64,000 bases of DNA from Kitasatospora sp. MMS16-BH015 (GTDB taxonomy: Bacteria > Actinomycetota > Actinomycetes > Streptomycetales > Streptomycetaceae), in contig NZ_CP025394.1 of NCBI RefSeq assembly GCF_002943525.1, positions 2,666,001-2,730,000 of the forward strand, read 5' to 3'. How positions within the stretch are numbered: the stretch's first letter is position 1; each line of letters starts with the position of its first letter. The translations under genes were made by a program, and so were the position numbers. Positions 1 through 10,520 of the stretch are shown here, one piece after another. Under the pieces are notes generated by a model that was not told the origin of the DNA, did not search any database, and saw nothing but the letters and a program-made list of their open reading frames with translations.

Positions 1-431
1 CGCGAGGTGACGCACCGCGTTCTGGCGGGTATCGTCCTCTCGCTGACCCGCATCGCCGCGCCGTCGTCACGTCGTTCGTCACGCCGTCGTCCCGGCCCGG
101 CCAATGTGCGGTCAGCCACTCGCACCGCACCTTGCCTTCACCTGGCCGCCTGCTTCCCTTCGCGCTCTCATTCTCCTCTCGGCCATCTCGCGGACGCACA
201 CTGTCCCCTCCGCTCGTCATGCCGGACCGGTCCGTAGACCCGTGTCCGCCCGGCAACGAGCCGCCCGCTTCCGGGCCGCCTTCTCCGCCGCACGACCGGG
301 CCCTGCCGGCGTGAGCGATCCGCCCCCCACGGCGGCCGGCGGCGCGCGCCGGAGCTGGGGCGAAACGACCACCGCCCTCGTGCCGTACCCCGGTACGAGG
401 TCCCTCCGACCGCCGAAGGACCGAAGGTTCC
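1..431. other. Left-edge region without a convincing gene
   Basis: The short open frames here have arginine/proline-rich, alanine-poor translations and no ribosome binding site, so they look like by-products of high GC. The 3' part must carry the promoter and leader of the acetyltransferase that starts at 432; a GAAGG ribosome binding site lies just upstream of it. I see no RNA gene or strong hairpin. Confidence 0.5.
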
Positions 432-1151
432 GTGCCCGTACCCGTAACCCTCATCGGCCGCACCACGCGGCTGGAGCCCCTCGCCGAGCACCACGCGGAG
501 GCTCTCGCCGAGGCAGGCGCCGAGGATCGTACGACCTACGCCTTCACGCCCGTCCCGCACAGCCTGGAAGCCGCCCGGGAGTACATCGCCCGCGCGCTGG
601 CCGACCAGGCGGCCGGGCGTTCGCTGCCGTTCGCCACGGTCAGCGTCGCCGACAACCGGGTGGTGGGCTCCACCCGGTTCCAGGAGCTCGACTACTGGCA
701 GGGGCCGATGGTCTGGCCCCCGACCCCTGGCGTGCCCCACGGTGACCCGCTGCTGGCCGTGCCCGACGCCGCCGACCTGGGCGGCACCTGGCTCTCCGCC
801 CGGGCCCAGGGCACCGGCATCAACACCGAGGCCAAGCTCCTGATGCTGCGCCACGCCTTCGAGACCTGGGGCGTGCAGCGGATCTCGCTCCGCGCCGACG
901 CCCGCAACCTGCGCTCGCGCACCGCGATCGAGCGCCTGGGCGCCACCTGCGAGGGCGTCCGCCGGGCCCACTCGCGGGGCCTGGACGGGATCGTCCGCTC
1001 GACGGCCTTCTACTCCATCCTCGACGAGGAGTGGCCGGCCGTCCGCGACATCATCGAGCTCCGGATCGCCGCGGCCACCTCGCCGAGCGCCCCGGACCCG
1101 GCCATCTCCCAGGAGTGTCTTAGACACGGCGTCCCGCTGATCACCCTGTGA
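432..1151 (+). CDS. GNAT-family N-acetyltransferase (RimJ/RimL type)
   Basis: Predicted cytoplasmic acetyl-CoA-dependent N-acetyltransferase, 239 aa; the acceptor cannot be told from sequence. The N-terminus (LIGRTTRLEPLAEHHAE) has the typical first strand and helix of RimJ/RimL proteins. GTGINTEAK at about 127-135 occupies the acetyl-CoA loop, and AIERLGATCEGV at about 165-176 is the usual C-terminal family signature. A Pro/Asp-rich insertion at about 97-118 precedes the cofactor loop. The GTG start at 432 follows GAAGG at a plausible distance. The gene stands alone and ends in a strong bidirectional hairpin shared with the RNase gene on the opposite strand. The superfamily is secure; the substrate is unknown. 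Confidence 0.85.
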   Translation: MPVPVTLIGRTTRLEPLAEHHAEALAEAGAEDRTTYAFTPVPHSLEAAREYIARALADQAAGRSLPFATVSVADNRVVGSTRFQELDYWQGPMVWPPTPGVPHGDPLLAVPDAADLGGTWLSARAQGTGINTEAKLLMLRHAFETWGVQRISLRADARNLRSRTAIERLGATCEGVRRAHSRGLDGIVRSTAFYSILDEEWPAVRDIIELRIAAATSPSAPDPAISQECLRHGVPLITL

Positions 1152-1161
1152 TCCTGCCCTG

Positions 1162-1209
1162 ACGCCGAAGGCGCCGGCCCCCAGCCCAGGGGGTCGGCGC
1201 CTTCGGCGT
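1162..1209. terminator. Bidirectional terminator between convergent genes
   Basis: Perfect 15-bp inverted repeat: ACGCCGAAGGCGCCG at 1162-1176 and its complement at 1195-1209, with further C/G pairing inside the loop. It lies between the convergent acetyltransferase and RNase genes and can serve both. Confidence 0.85.
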
Positions 1210-1248
1210 AGCCCGGCTCACGGGCCTCCGGCACGGCTCCACGACCGC

Positions 1249-1764
1249 TCAGCAGCGACCGTCGATCTCCTGGAAGGTCGCGTAGTGGTCGCTGGTCCAG
1301 TACTCCTCGCCGACCGAGCCGGTGACGACCCGTCGGGCCCCGCGGTCGTCCGAACCGGGGGTCACCACGGTGTACTCGTGGTAGTACCCGGTGGCCTGCT
1401 TGGGCAGCCGGCTCTCCCGGTTTTCGAACACGATGCCGTCGTTCCGGTACGGGTACGGGCCGCCCTTGTCGATCAGGGTGAGGGTGTCCCGGGCCTGGCT
1501 GGGCAGCTTGCTGCGGCAGACGTCGGCCAGCGAGGGGTTGTCGGGCACCCAGCTGCTCCTGCTGCCGGAGGCGGCGGGCGTGCCCGGCTTGGCGGGCGGC
1601 GGCGAGGGCTTGGCGGTGACCCCGGTACCGGTCCGGGCCGGGCTCGCCGTGCTGGCGGCCGCGGCGGGCTTGGCGGCGCCGCCCGAGGAGGCACAGGCGG
1701 ACGCCCCGACCAGGGCGAGGACAACGAACGCCGGAACGGCGATCAGACGGTTGCGACTGCTCAT
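1249..1764 (-). CDS. Secreted guanyl-specific ribonuclease, RNase Sa/barnase type
   Basis: Probable secreted or lipid-anchored RNase of 171 aa. An N-terminal hydrophobic segment (LIAVPAFVVLALVGASAC) ends in a Cys that could be a lipobox, though ASAC is not an ideal one. A Ser/Thr/Pro/Ala-rich linker follows, then a domain of about 95 aa very like Streptomyces RNase Sa. The catalytic pattern is present: Glu in GYYHEYTVVTPG, Arg in RGARRVVTG and His in SDHYATF. The cysteines of ADVC and the terminal DGRC match the RNase Sa disulfide. The ATG at 1764 is chosen because it starts a positively charged signal peptide; an upstream in-frame start would add 22 unrelated residues. No barstar-like inhibitor gene was recognised in the window. 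Confidence 0.9.
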   Translation of the reverse strand: MSSRNRLIAVPAFVVLALVGASACASSGGAAKPAAAASTASPARTGTGVTAKPSPPPAKPGTPAASGSRSSWVPDNPSLADVCRSKLPSQARDTLTLIDKGGPYPYRNDGIVFENRESRLPKQATGYYHEYTVVTPGSDDRGARRVVTGSVGEEYWTSDHYATFQEIDGRC

Positions 1765-1808
1765 ACGGCATACCTTGCCGGATGGAGCACACAAGCAGGT
1801 AAACGACG

Positions 1809-1848
1809 CCGGGGCGGGAACGGACGCCATTGTCCGTTCCCGCCCCGG
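1809..1848. terminator. Strong hairpin downstream of ppdK / upstream of RNase gene
   Basis: Perfect 16-bp stem (CCGGGGCGGGAACGGA at 1809-1824, complement at 1833-1848) with an 8-nt loop. It lies about 70 bp beyond the ppdK stop on the minus strand and just upstream of the RNase start, so it probably stops ppdK read-through. Confidence 0.75.
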
Positions 1849-1891
1849 TGTCCACGTACGGCGGCTCTCCTGCGCCGAGCTCCGCCGTACT

Positions 1892-1911
1892 ACCCCTCCC
1901 CGGTAGGAGGG
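1892..1911 (-). terminator. Small hairpin immediately after ppdK stop
   Basis: CCCCTCC at 1892-1898 pairs with GGAGGGG at 1905-1911 around a 6-nt loop, directly after the ppdK stop codon in transcription order. With the larger hairpin at 1809-1848 it forms a tandem terminator. Confidence 0.5.
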
Positions 1912-1917
1912 GAGCGG

Positions 1918-4626
<2,709 letters not shown>

Positions 4627-5190
4627 GGGTCGGTCTCCTCGTACGCGGTTGCCCTGACGCCGGAGAACATACCCATTTCGAAGGCACTTTCGCGCCGCCA
4701 ATAGGCCGTACGAATCTCACAGTGGGCGAGGACCCAGCAGATCGAATGCCCGTCAGGGCGTTCACCTCTGTTGGCGAAATCGTCCGGCTGACGCTAGGTA
4801 GCGTTCAAGTAGTGAACGTATCGAAACGTCGTGATCATAAGAATCGGACAGAGAGTAGCGGCCTGGCGTCCGCCATGTTGCCCCGGCTTGATTTCCTGAG
4901 GCCAGCCGAGCCGATCCGCGCCAGAGCCCTTCGGGAAGCGATTTAGGACCTGATGTCCAACGAACCCACCTGACCGGCCGTCAATCGCCACCTTATGTGG
5001 CCAGCGTCACGGACGCATCTCAGCCATCGGGCCGATCCGAATCCCACACTTCGTCACCTTGCGTCGATGTCATGTCTGCTTGCCGTAAGCATAACCTGAC
5101 ACAAAGGAGCCCTCTTGGCCAGATTGTCCAAGAGGGCTCGGACGGACCGGCAGTCCGCCCTTTCGGCTCATTTTTGCCGCTACGTCCTAC
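4627..5190. other. Long intergenic region between dus and ppdK
   Basis: About 560 bp of noticeably lower GC than the genes around it. It holds the dus terminator (5107-5139) and the ppdK leader and promoter. The inverted repeat CGTTCA-AGTAG-TGAACG lies at 4802-4818, roughly 180 bp before the ppdK start, and could be an operator. The short frames here have no ribosome binding site or recognisable motif. Confidence 0.5.
5107..5139 (-). terminator. Rho-independent terminator of dus
   Basis: Perfect 12-bp stem GAGCCCTCTTGG (5107-5118) / complement (5128-5139) with a 9-nt loop. On the minus strand it is followed by CTTTGTGT. It lies about 50 bp beyond the dus stop codon. Confidence 0.85.
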
Positions 5191-6585
5191 TCAGCCGCCG
5201 GATGTATCCGATTCGGCATCCAGGCTCGGCAGGGCGCAGTCATACGGATCGTCCAACCAGCCCTCCGGCAGGACCACCCGGTTGTTCCCGCTCGTCCGAC
5301 CCCGGGGGCCGTCCGCCCCGGCGGGCCAGAGCTGGGTCTGCTCCACCTGGGCGAGCACCTCCTCCAGCTCGGCCAACGAACTCGACATCGCCAGCTTCAC
5401 CCGCAGCTCGGACCCGACCGAGAAGCCCTTGGTGTACCAGGCCACGTGCTTGCGGAAGTCGACCACGCCACGGGACTCGTCGCCCATCCACTCCCCCAGC
5501 AGCTGGGCGTGCCGCACCATCGCCCGCGCCACGTCGGCGAAGGCCGGACGGGCGTAGTCGACCTCCCCCTCGAAGATCGAGACCAGGTCCTTGAACAGCC
5601 ACGGCCGCCCCAGGCAGCCGCGGCCGACCACCACGCCGTCGCAGCCCGTCTCCCGCATCATCCGCAGCGCGTCCTCGGCCGACCAGATGTCCCCGTTGCC
5701 CAGCACCGGGATCTCGGCCGGCACCGACTCGCGCAACCGGGCGATCGCCGACCAGTCCGCCGTACCGCCGTAGTGCTGGGCCGCCGTCCGTCCGTGCAGC
5801 GCGATCGCCGACACCCCCTCCTCGGCGCCGATCCGCCCGGCGTCCAGGTAGGTGAGGTGGTCGTCGTCGATGCCCTTGCGCATCTTCATCGTCACCGGCA
5901 GCGCCCCGGCGTTGCCCACGGCCTCGCGCAGGATCTCGCGCAGCAGGTTCCGCTTGTACGGCAGCGCGGACCCGCCACCCTTCCGGGTCACCTTCGGCAC
6001 CGGGCAACCGAAGTTGAGGTCGATGTGATCCGCCAGGTTCTCCTCGGCGATCATCCGGGCCGCCTTGCCCACCGTCACCGGGTCCACCCCGTACAGCTGG
6101 ATCGACCGGGGCTTCTCGCTCGGGTCGAAGCGGATCAGCTGCATGGTCTTGGCGTTCCGCTCGACCAGCGCCCGCGTGGTGATCATCTCGGAGACGTACA
6201 GCCCCTTGCCACCGCTCTGCTCCCGGCACAGCGTCCGGAACGGCGCATTGGTGATCCCGGCCATCGGCGCCAGCACCACCGGCGGCCACACCTCGAGCGG
6301 ACCGATGGTGAGCGGCTTGAACTCCGCCCCGGCGGCGGTACCGGCAGTCGAGGCCTCGGCCGAGGCCGAGGCCGAGGCCGAGGCCGAGGCGGTACCGCAG
6401 GTACCGCCGATGCCGCTGGTCGTGCCGACGGTTGCGGCACCGGCGGGGGTGGCCGCGGGTGGGGTGGCGGCGGGCGTGGCCGTGCCTGTGGCGGTGGCGG
6501 TGGTGGCGGTGCCGACGGCAAGGGTGGCGGAGGTCAAGCCGGTAACGGTGTCGTGGTCGATCTCGGGCTCGGACGAGGTGGTCAT
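5191..6585 (-). CDS. dus: tRNA-dihydrouridine synthase (DusB-like)
   Basis: FMN/NADPH-dependent enzyme that reduces uridine to dihydrouridine in tRNA D-loops. The catalytic barrel starts near residue 95 (PPVVLAPMAGITNAPFRTLC). It contains HIDLNFGCPVPKVTRKGGG with the catalytic Cys, then MKMRKGIDDDH, AIALHGRTAAQHYGG, NGDIWSAEDA and VVVGRGCLGRPWLF. What is odd is the first 90 or so residues. They are almost wholly Ala, Thr, Ser and Gly, include an (Ala-Ser)n run from a GGCCGA hexamer array at 6358-6390, and align to nothing in usual Dus proteins. GAGG about 14 nt upstream supports the ATG at 6585 only weakly, so an internal start is possible. The gene is monocistronic. Confidence 0.93.
   Translation of the reverse strand: MTTSSEPEIDHDTVTGLTSATLAVGTATTATATGTATPAATPPAATPAGAATVGTTSGIGGTCGTASASASASASAEASTAGTAAGAEFKPLTIGPLEVWPPVVLAPMAGITNAPFRTLCREQSGGKGLYVSEMITTRALVERNAKTMQLIRFDPSEKPRSIQLYGVDPVTVGKAARMIAEENLADHIDLNFGCPVPKVTRKGGGSALPYKRNLLREILREAVGNAGALPVTMKMRKGIDDDHLTYLDAGRIGAEEGVSAIALHGRTAAQHYGGTADWSAIARLRESVPAEIPVLGNGDIWSAEDALRMMRETGCDGVVVGRGCLGRPWLFKDLVSIFEGEVDYARPAFADVARAMVRHAQLLGEWMGDESRGVVDFRKHVAWYTKGFSVGSELRVKLAMSSSLAELEEVLAQVEQTQLWPAGADGPRGRTSGNNRVVLPEGWLDDPYDCALPSLDAESDTSGG
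6352..6391. repeat. GGCCGA hexamer microsatellite inside dus
   Basis: About five tandem copies of a GGCCGA hexamer (palindromic variant at the left end) encode alternating Ala-Ser in the N-terminal tail of the Dus protein. Because the unit is 6 nt, changes in copy number keep the frame. Confidence 0.8.
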
Positions 6586-6986
6586 GCGTGGCGGTCCTCA
6601 ACGGGTGGGCAGCACGGCGGTGCGGGACTCTTCATTGTCCCCCACCTGGCGCAGTGGCCCGGGTGGAACGATGATCACCTGGGCCGAACCGGACCGAACC
6701 GGGCAAGCGGAGCTGGGCCTGACCTGGTTGGGCCAGCTTTGGCCAGGCTGGTTCGGCCGGCCCTGGGCTGGGCCTACCTCGGCTGGGCTGGTGCGGTGAA
6801 CCGGACCGGGCGGTTGGCCCCGTATGCCCCGGTCCACTCCCCTTGGGTTGGGCTACTCACTCCTCGTCCCCTGTCCACTTACTACCCGGGTCCCTTGTCC
6901 CCTTACTACCGGCTCTGCCTACCCCGCCTCTTCTCCCCCTCCCCTTGCTCCCCTCTACTCCGTTATCTCTTCAACGATCGAACCCG
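6586..6986. other. Intergenic, degenerate repeats and a pyrimidine-rich tract
   Basis: No gene recognised. About 6690-6800 holds degenerate GGCTGGGC/GACCGG-type repeats. About 6830-6970 is a long plus-strand pyrimidine-rich tract containing a near-duplicate of roughly 22 bp (each copy ends in CTTACTACC) near 6870-6908. The dus promoter must lie at the left end and the 3' end of the DUF4097 transcript at the right. Confidence 0.5.
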
Positions 6987-7856
6987 TCAGCCACCCGTCG
7001 CCGTCGACCGGGGCGACGGTGCTCCGGATGCCGGGTCGGCCGGAGGGGCGCTCTGAGCGTCGGGGCCGGAATCCGTCCCCGGGTCGGGTTGGAAGGGCAC
7101 GACCCGGACCAGACCGGAGGTGGCCGTCGCGTCGATGGTGCGGGACGAGGCACTGTTGACCACGCTCGGGTCGACGGACCAGGTGCCGGAGGTGACGTGC
7201 CCGTCCACCCGGTAGCCACCCTGGCCGGTCGGGAGCGTGACCACGACGGTGCCCGAGGTCGCCGTGGCCGTGACGCTGTCCGGCGGTCGGGAGAAGCCCA
7301 GCTGGACCCGGCCGGAGGTGATGGCGGCCTGCACCTGGCGCGAGGTGAGATCGGTACCGGTTATCTGGCCGGAGGTGCTCTGGGTCCAGACCGGACCGCT
7401 CAACCCCTCCAAGGACACCTCCCCGGAACCGGCCTGGGCCCGGACCGCGCCGGACAGCCCGCTCAACTCGGTACGCCCGGAGCCGCTCACCGTCCGCACC
7501 GCCGTACCGGCCGGCACCTGGACGGTCAGCTGGACCGCACAGGTCACCGAACCGAACGGCGACCGGCACTGCACGCCGACCTTCAACGTGTGGCCAGTGA
7601 GGTGCAAGCTGACCGAGGGCCGTCGGAACGCCCACTCCATCGACTCCTGGACCGTCACCCGGTCAGCCGCACCGGCGGCCACCCGGACCGCGGCGTCGCC
7701 GCTGTCGACCTCCACCGCCGAGACCGGCTGCCAGTAGGTGTGCTGCTCGTGGTGGCTCTGGTCGGACAGCCAGACCCAGGTGCTGATCCCGCCGAACAGC
7801 ACCGCCGTCACGATCAGCATCCGCCCGATCGTCCGCCAGGCGTGGCTCTCGCTCAC
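6987..7856 (-). CDS. DUF4097-type membrane-anchored beta-repeat protein
   Basis: 289 aa. One N-terminal membrane segment (about 12-30, MLIVTAVLFGGISTWVWL) is followed by an extracytoplasmic domain of repeated short strands with motifs such as SGSGRTELSGLSG, AGSGEVSLEGLSG and ITSGRVQLGF. This is the usual look of DUF4097/head-GIN beta-solenoid proteins. The C-terminus is Pro/Ser-rich. The GTG start overlaps the regulator's TAG stop by one base (7854-7858), so translation is coupled and it is the third gene of the sensor-kinase operon. The family has no enzymatic role and is often found beside envelope-stress two-component systems. That role here is inferred from position. Confidence 0.75.
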   Translation of the reverse strand: MSESHAWRTIGRMLIVTAVLFGGISTWVWLSDQSHHEQHTYWQPVSAVEVDSGDAAVRVAAGAADRVTVQESMEWAFRRPSVSLHLTGHTLKVGVQCRSPFGSVTCAVQLTVQVPAGTAVRTVSGSGRTELSGLSGAVRAQAGSGEVSLEGLSGPVWTQSTSGQITGTDLTSRQVQAAITSGRVQLGFSRPPDSVTATATSGTVVVTLPTGQGGYRVDGHVTSGTWSVDPSVVNSASSRTIDATATSGLVRVVPFQPDPGTDSGPDAQSAPPADPASGAPSPRSTATGG

Positions 7857-8500
7857 TAGCCCACCTCCAGGAAGCGGAGCACGGCCAGCACCCTCCGGTG
7901 GGTCGCGTCGGCCGGGGGCAGGTCAAGCTTGGTGAAGATGCTGTTGATGTGCTTGGCGACAGCGCTGTCGCTGATCACCAGAGCCGAGGAGATGGCCGTG
8001 TTGGAGTGGCCCTCGGCCATCAGCGCCAGCACGTCCCGCTCCCGCGGGGTGAGTCGCTCCAGCGGATCGCTGTGGCGACGGATGAGCAGTTGGGCCACCA
8101 CCTCCGGATCCAGGGCCGTGCCGCCCTCGGCCACCCGCTGGAGCGCCTCGACGAACTCGTCCACATTGGCCACCCGCTCCTTGAGCAGGTAGCCGACCCC
8201 GCTGGTGTTGCCGGCCAGGAGGTCGGCGGCGTACCGCTCCTCCACGTACTGCGAGAGCAGCAGGACGGCGATGCCCGGCCACTGCCGCCGGATCAGCAGA
8301 GCTGCTCGGACGCCCTCGTCGGTGAGACCGGGCGGCATCCGGACGTCCGTCACCACCACGTCGGGGGTGTGCTCCTCGACGGCGGCCAGCAACGCCTCGG
8401 CGTCGCCGACGGCGGCGACCACCTCATAGCCGACCGCCTCCAGGACCTTGACCAGCCCCACTCGCAGCAGGACCGAGTCCTCGGCGATCACAGCTCGCAC
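7856..8500 (-). CDS. NarL/LuxR-family response regulator
   Basis: 214-aa DNA-binding response regulator. The receiver domain (1-120) has acidic residues at 7-8, the phosphoacceptor Asp52 in VVTDVRMPPG and a Lys in GYLLKERV. The C-terminal LuxR helix-turn-helix (about 150-205) reads LTPRERDVLALMAEGHSNTA. It lies between the kinase gene (13-bp overlap) and the DUF4097 gene (1-bp overlap), so all three are one operon. The partner kinase is surely the adjacent one. A 26-bp palindrome upstream of the kinase gene (9772-9797) is a candidate autoregulatory site. Confidence 0.93.
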   Translation of the reverse strand: MRAVIAEDSVLLRVGLVKVLEAVGYEVVAAVGDAEALLAAVEEHTPDVVVTDVRMPPGLTDEGVRAALLIRRQWPGIAVLLLSQYVEERYAADLLAGNTSGVGYLLKERVANVDEFVEALQRVAEGGTALDPEVVAQLLIRRHSDPLERLTPRERDVLALMAEGHSNTAISSALVISDSAVAKHINSIFTKLDLPPADATHRRVLAVLRFLEVG

Positions 8501-9717
8501 GGCAACTCCACAGTGATAATCGTCGGTCCCCCGAGGGGGCTGGATATGGCGAGGGTGCCGTCCACCGAGGCTGCGCGTTTTCGCAGGCCCGTGAGGCCGG
8601 TGCCCCGGGTCGGGTCGGCGCCGCCCACACCGTCGTCCGTCAGGACGATCCGTAGCCGGCCGCCCTTCTGCCGGAGCGAGAGGTCGACCCGGGAGGCGCG
8701 GGCGTGCTTGGCCACGTTGGCCAACGCCTCGGAGACGGTGAAGTACGCCACCGCCTCGATGGTCGGCGCCATCCGATCCGGCAGGTCTGCGGTGAGCCGG
8801 ACCGGGACAGGCGACCGGGCGGCGATGCCGGAGAGCGCGGCGTCCAGACCACGGTCTTCGAGGACCACCGGGTGCAGCCCCCGGACCAGGTCGCGCAGCT
8901 CGGCGATGGCGGCCTGGGCCTCCTCGTGCGCCTCGACGATGACCTGCATGACCTCCGGCGGGACGTCCTTCAAGGTGCGCCTGGCCAGGCCCAGGTTCAT
9001 CGCGAGGGAGACCAGACGTTGTTGGGCCCCGTCGTGCAGATCCCGCTCGATGCGGCGGCGCTCCGCGTCGGCGGCGTCGACCACCCCGGCCCGGCTCTCG
9101 GCCAAGTCCTCCACCCGGCGGGCGAGCAGCTCGGCCCGGTTCGGCCCCAGCAGGACCCGGGCCAGCAGCTCGTCGAGCTGGGCCAGCCGACGGATCAGCA
9201 AGGGGACGGCCACCAACAGGACCAAGCCCCCGACCGTGACCAGGACGTCATCGGTCGCCCAGCTCCGCCCCGTCCGGAGGGCGCTGCCCACCGGCATCAG
9301 GGGAACCCAGGCGTAGATGGTGACCATCACCAAGCCGGCGCCCAACCCCGCCAGCAGCACCGCCCCGGAGAGCGCGAGGAGGGGGGCGAGCACGAGGTGG
9401 TAGGTGGCCTGCCGCCAGGTGAAGCCGGCCCGAAGCCGGGGCACCCAGCCGGCCCCGGGCGGGAGCCGGCCCGGTACCTCGACCCCGCGCACTGCGCGGA
9501 GCCGACTGCGCTGGGCGGTCGTCAGCAGATCGAGACAGGCGACGATCAGCAGGGCTTGGAGGAAGAGGGTTTTCTTCGGACTGAGGAAGATCAGGAAGGC
9601 CGGGGCCCCGAGGGGCACCCCGGCTGCAACGAACAGGGCATCGCGCCGAGCAGCCCCCAACCACGAGGCGTGCTCGGCACCCCGGGCAAGCACGCGGCGG
9701 AGAGCGGAGATCGACAT
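8488..9717 (-). CDS. Sensor histidine kinase (HisKA_3 / NarL-partner class)
   Basis: 409-aa membrane histidine kinase. Hydrophobic segments within about 25-175 form the sensor region, which has no large extracellular domain, as in intramembrane-sensing kinases. The dimerisation helix carries RIERDLHDGAQQRL, with phosphoacceptor His near 227. The ATPase domain has SEALANVAKHA (N box), DDGVGG and GTGLTGLRKRA. It autophosphorylates and passes phosphate to the overlapping downstream regulator. The stimulus is unknown. A TAGGCT -10-like box lies 7 nt before the ATG, so the mRNA may be leaderless. Confidence 0.93.
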   Translation of the reverse strand: MSISALRRVLARGAEHASWLGAARRDALFVAAGVPLGAPAFLIFLSPKKTLFLQALLIVACLDLLTTAQRSRLRAVRGVEVPGRLPPGAGWVPRLRAGFTWRQATYHLVLAPLLALSGAVLLAGLGAGLVMVTIYAWVPLMPVGSALRTGRSWATDDVLVTVGGLVLLVAVPLLIRRLAQLDELLARVLLGPNRAELLARRVEDLAESRAGVVDAADAERRRIERDLHDGAQQRLVSLAMNLGLARRTLKDVPPEVMQVIVEAHEEAQAAIAELRDLVRGLHPVVLEDRGLDAALSGIAARSPVPVRLTADLPDRMAPTIEAVAYFTVSEALANVAKHARASRVDLSLRQKGGRLRIVLTDDGVGGADPTRGTGLTGLRKRAASVDGTLAISSPLGGPTIITVELPCEL

Positions 9718-9771
9718 GCCGGACAGCCTAGGACCCCGGATCGGAAGGTGACCATGAAGCCAAGTACCGAC

Positions 9772-9797
9772 TTGGGGTGTACCTAGCTACACCCCAA
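9772..9797. promoter_or_regulatory. Perfect palindrome upstream of sensor-kinase operon
   Basis: TTGGGGTGTA (9772-9781) and its exact complement (9788-9797) flank a 6-nt centre. The centre is about 67 bp upstream of the kinase start and about 67 bp upstream of the divergent gene at 9852. It is a good candidate operator for the adjacent response regulator, but could also form a hairpin. Confidence 0.6.
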
Positions 9798-9851
9798 AGA
9801 CGGCAGTGGGCGCTACCGACTGTCCATCAGTTCTTCGCGAACCTTGAGGGC

Positions 9852-10388
9852 ATGACGACGAGGACACCGCAGACCAGGGCCGAGACAGCGGCCCACCCGA
9901 CCATCCGTCCGACCACCGACCCCTCCGGCCCCTCCGACCCCTCCGGCCCCTCCGGCCACGCCGACCCGGACCTCGTGCACGAGGTCGGCCCCGTGGGTGA
10001 GGGCTCCGACGACACCCCCGCTCACGGCCCCTGGTCGGTCCGGCTCGCGCAGCAGCCCAGCGGCCGGGCCGCCCTGGAGGTCTACGAGCAGGGCGAGTTG
10101 CTGGACGTCATGGTGGCGACCGCGCTCAGCCCGGCCCTACTGCGGGGCGCTCGGCGCTGCACCGGCACCGACGCTCCCACCGGTTTCGCCTGGGGCCGAC
10201 TGCCCGAGGGCGGCGCCCACCCCAGCGTGACCTTCACCGAAGGCCGGCTGAAGCGGCGCCAGTTCCCCGCCCGGGTGGTCCCGCTGGCCGGCGAGTTCTG
10301 GCTCGCCTGGGCCGACGGCCCGTGCGACAGCGTGCTGGTCGAGCACTCCACGGGCAGCACGGAACGGCTCCGCACCCAACGGATATGA
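9852..10388 (+). CDS. Conserved-type hypothetical protein
   Basis: 178 aa, soluble, no recognised family. A disordered N-terminus (1-60) is rich in Thr, Pro, Ser and Gly; it includes a nonamer repeat encoding (PSGPSDPSG). A globular part of about 115 aa follows (GPWSVRLAQQPSGRAALEVY to STERLRTQRI), with alternating strands, two Cys and many Trp/Phe. The ATG at 9852 follows GAGGG. It is divergent from the sensor-kinase operon and shares its promoter region and the palindrome at 9772-9797, so it could be a target of that system. No function can be given. Confidence 0.65.
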   Translation: MTTRTPQTRAETAAHPTIRPTTDPSGPSDPSGPSGHADPDLVHEVGPVGEGSDDTPAHGPWSVRLAQQPSGRAALEVYEQGELLDVMVATALSPALLRGARRCTGTDAPTGFAWGRLPEGGAHPSVTFTEGRLKRRQFPARVVPLAGEFWLAWADGPCDSVLVEHSTGSTERLRTQRI

Positions 10389-10520
10389 CGGCCTCGACTC
10401 CGAGGCCCCCACCCCGCACCCCACCGCACCAGACCGGCCCCGCCACGCCCCGCTCCACCCCGCTCTACCCCACCCCCAGGTCGCCTTGAGGCGGCGGCAC
10501 CCGCGAAGGAGGCGAGCAGC

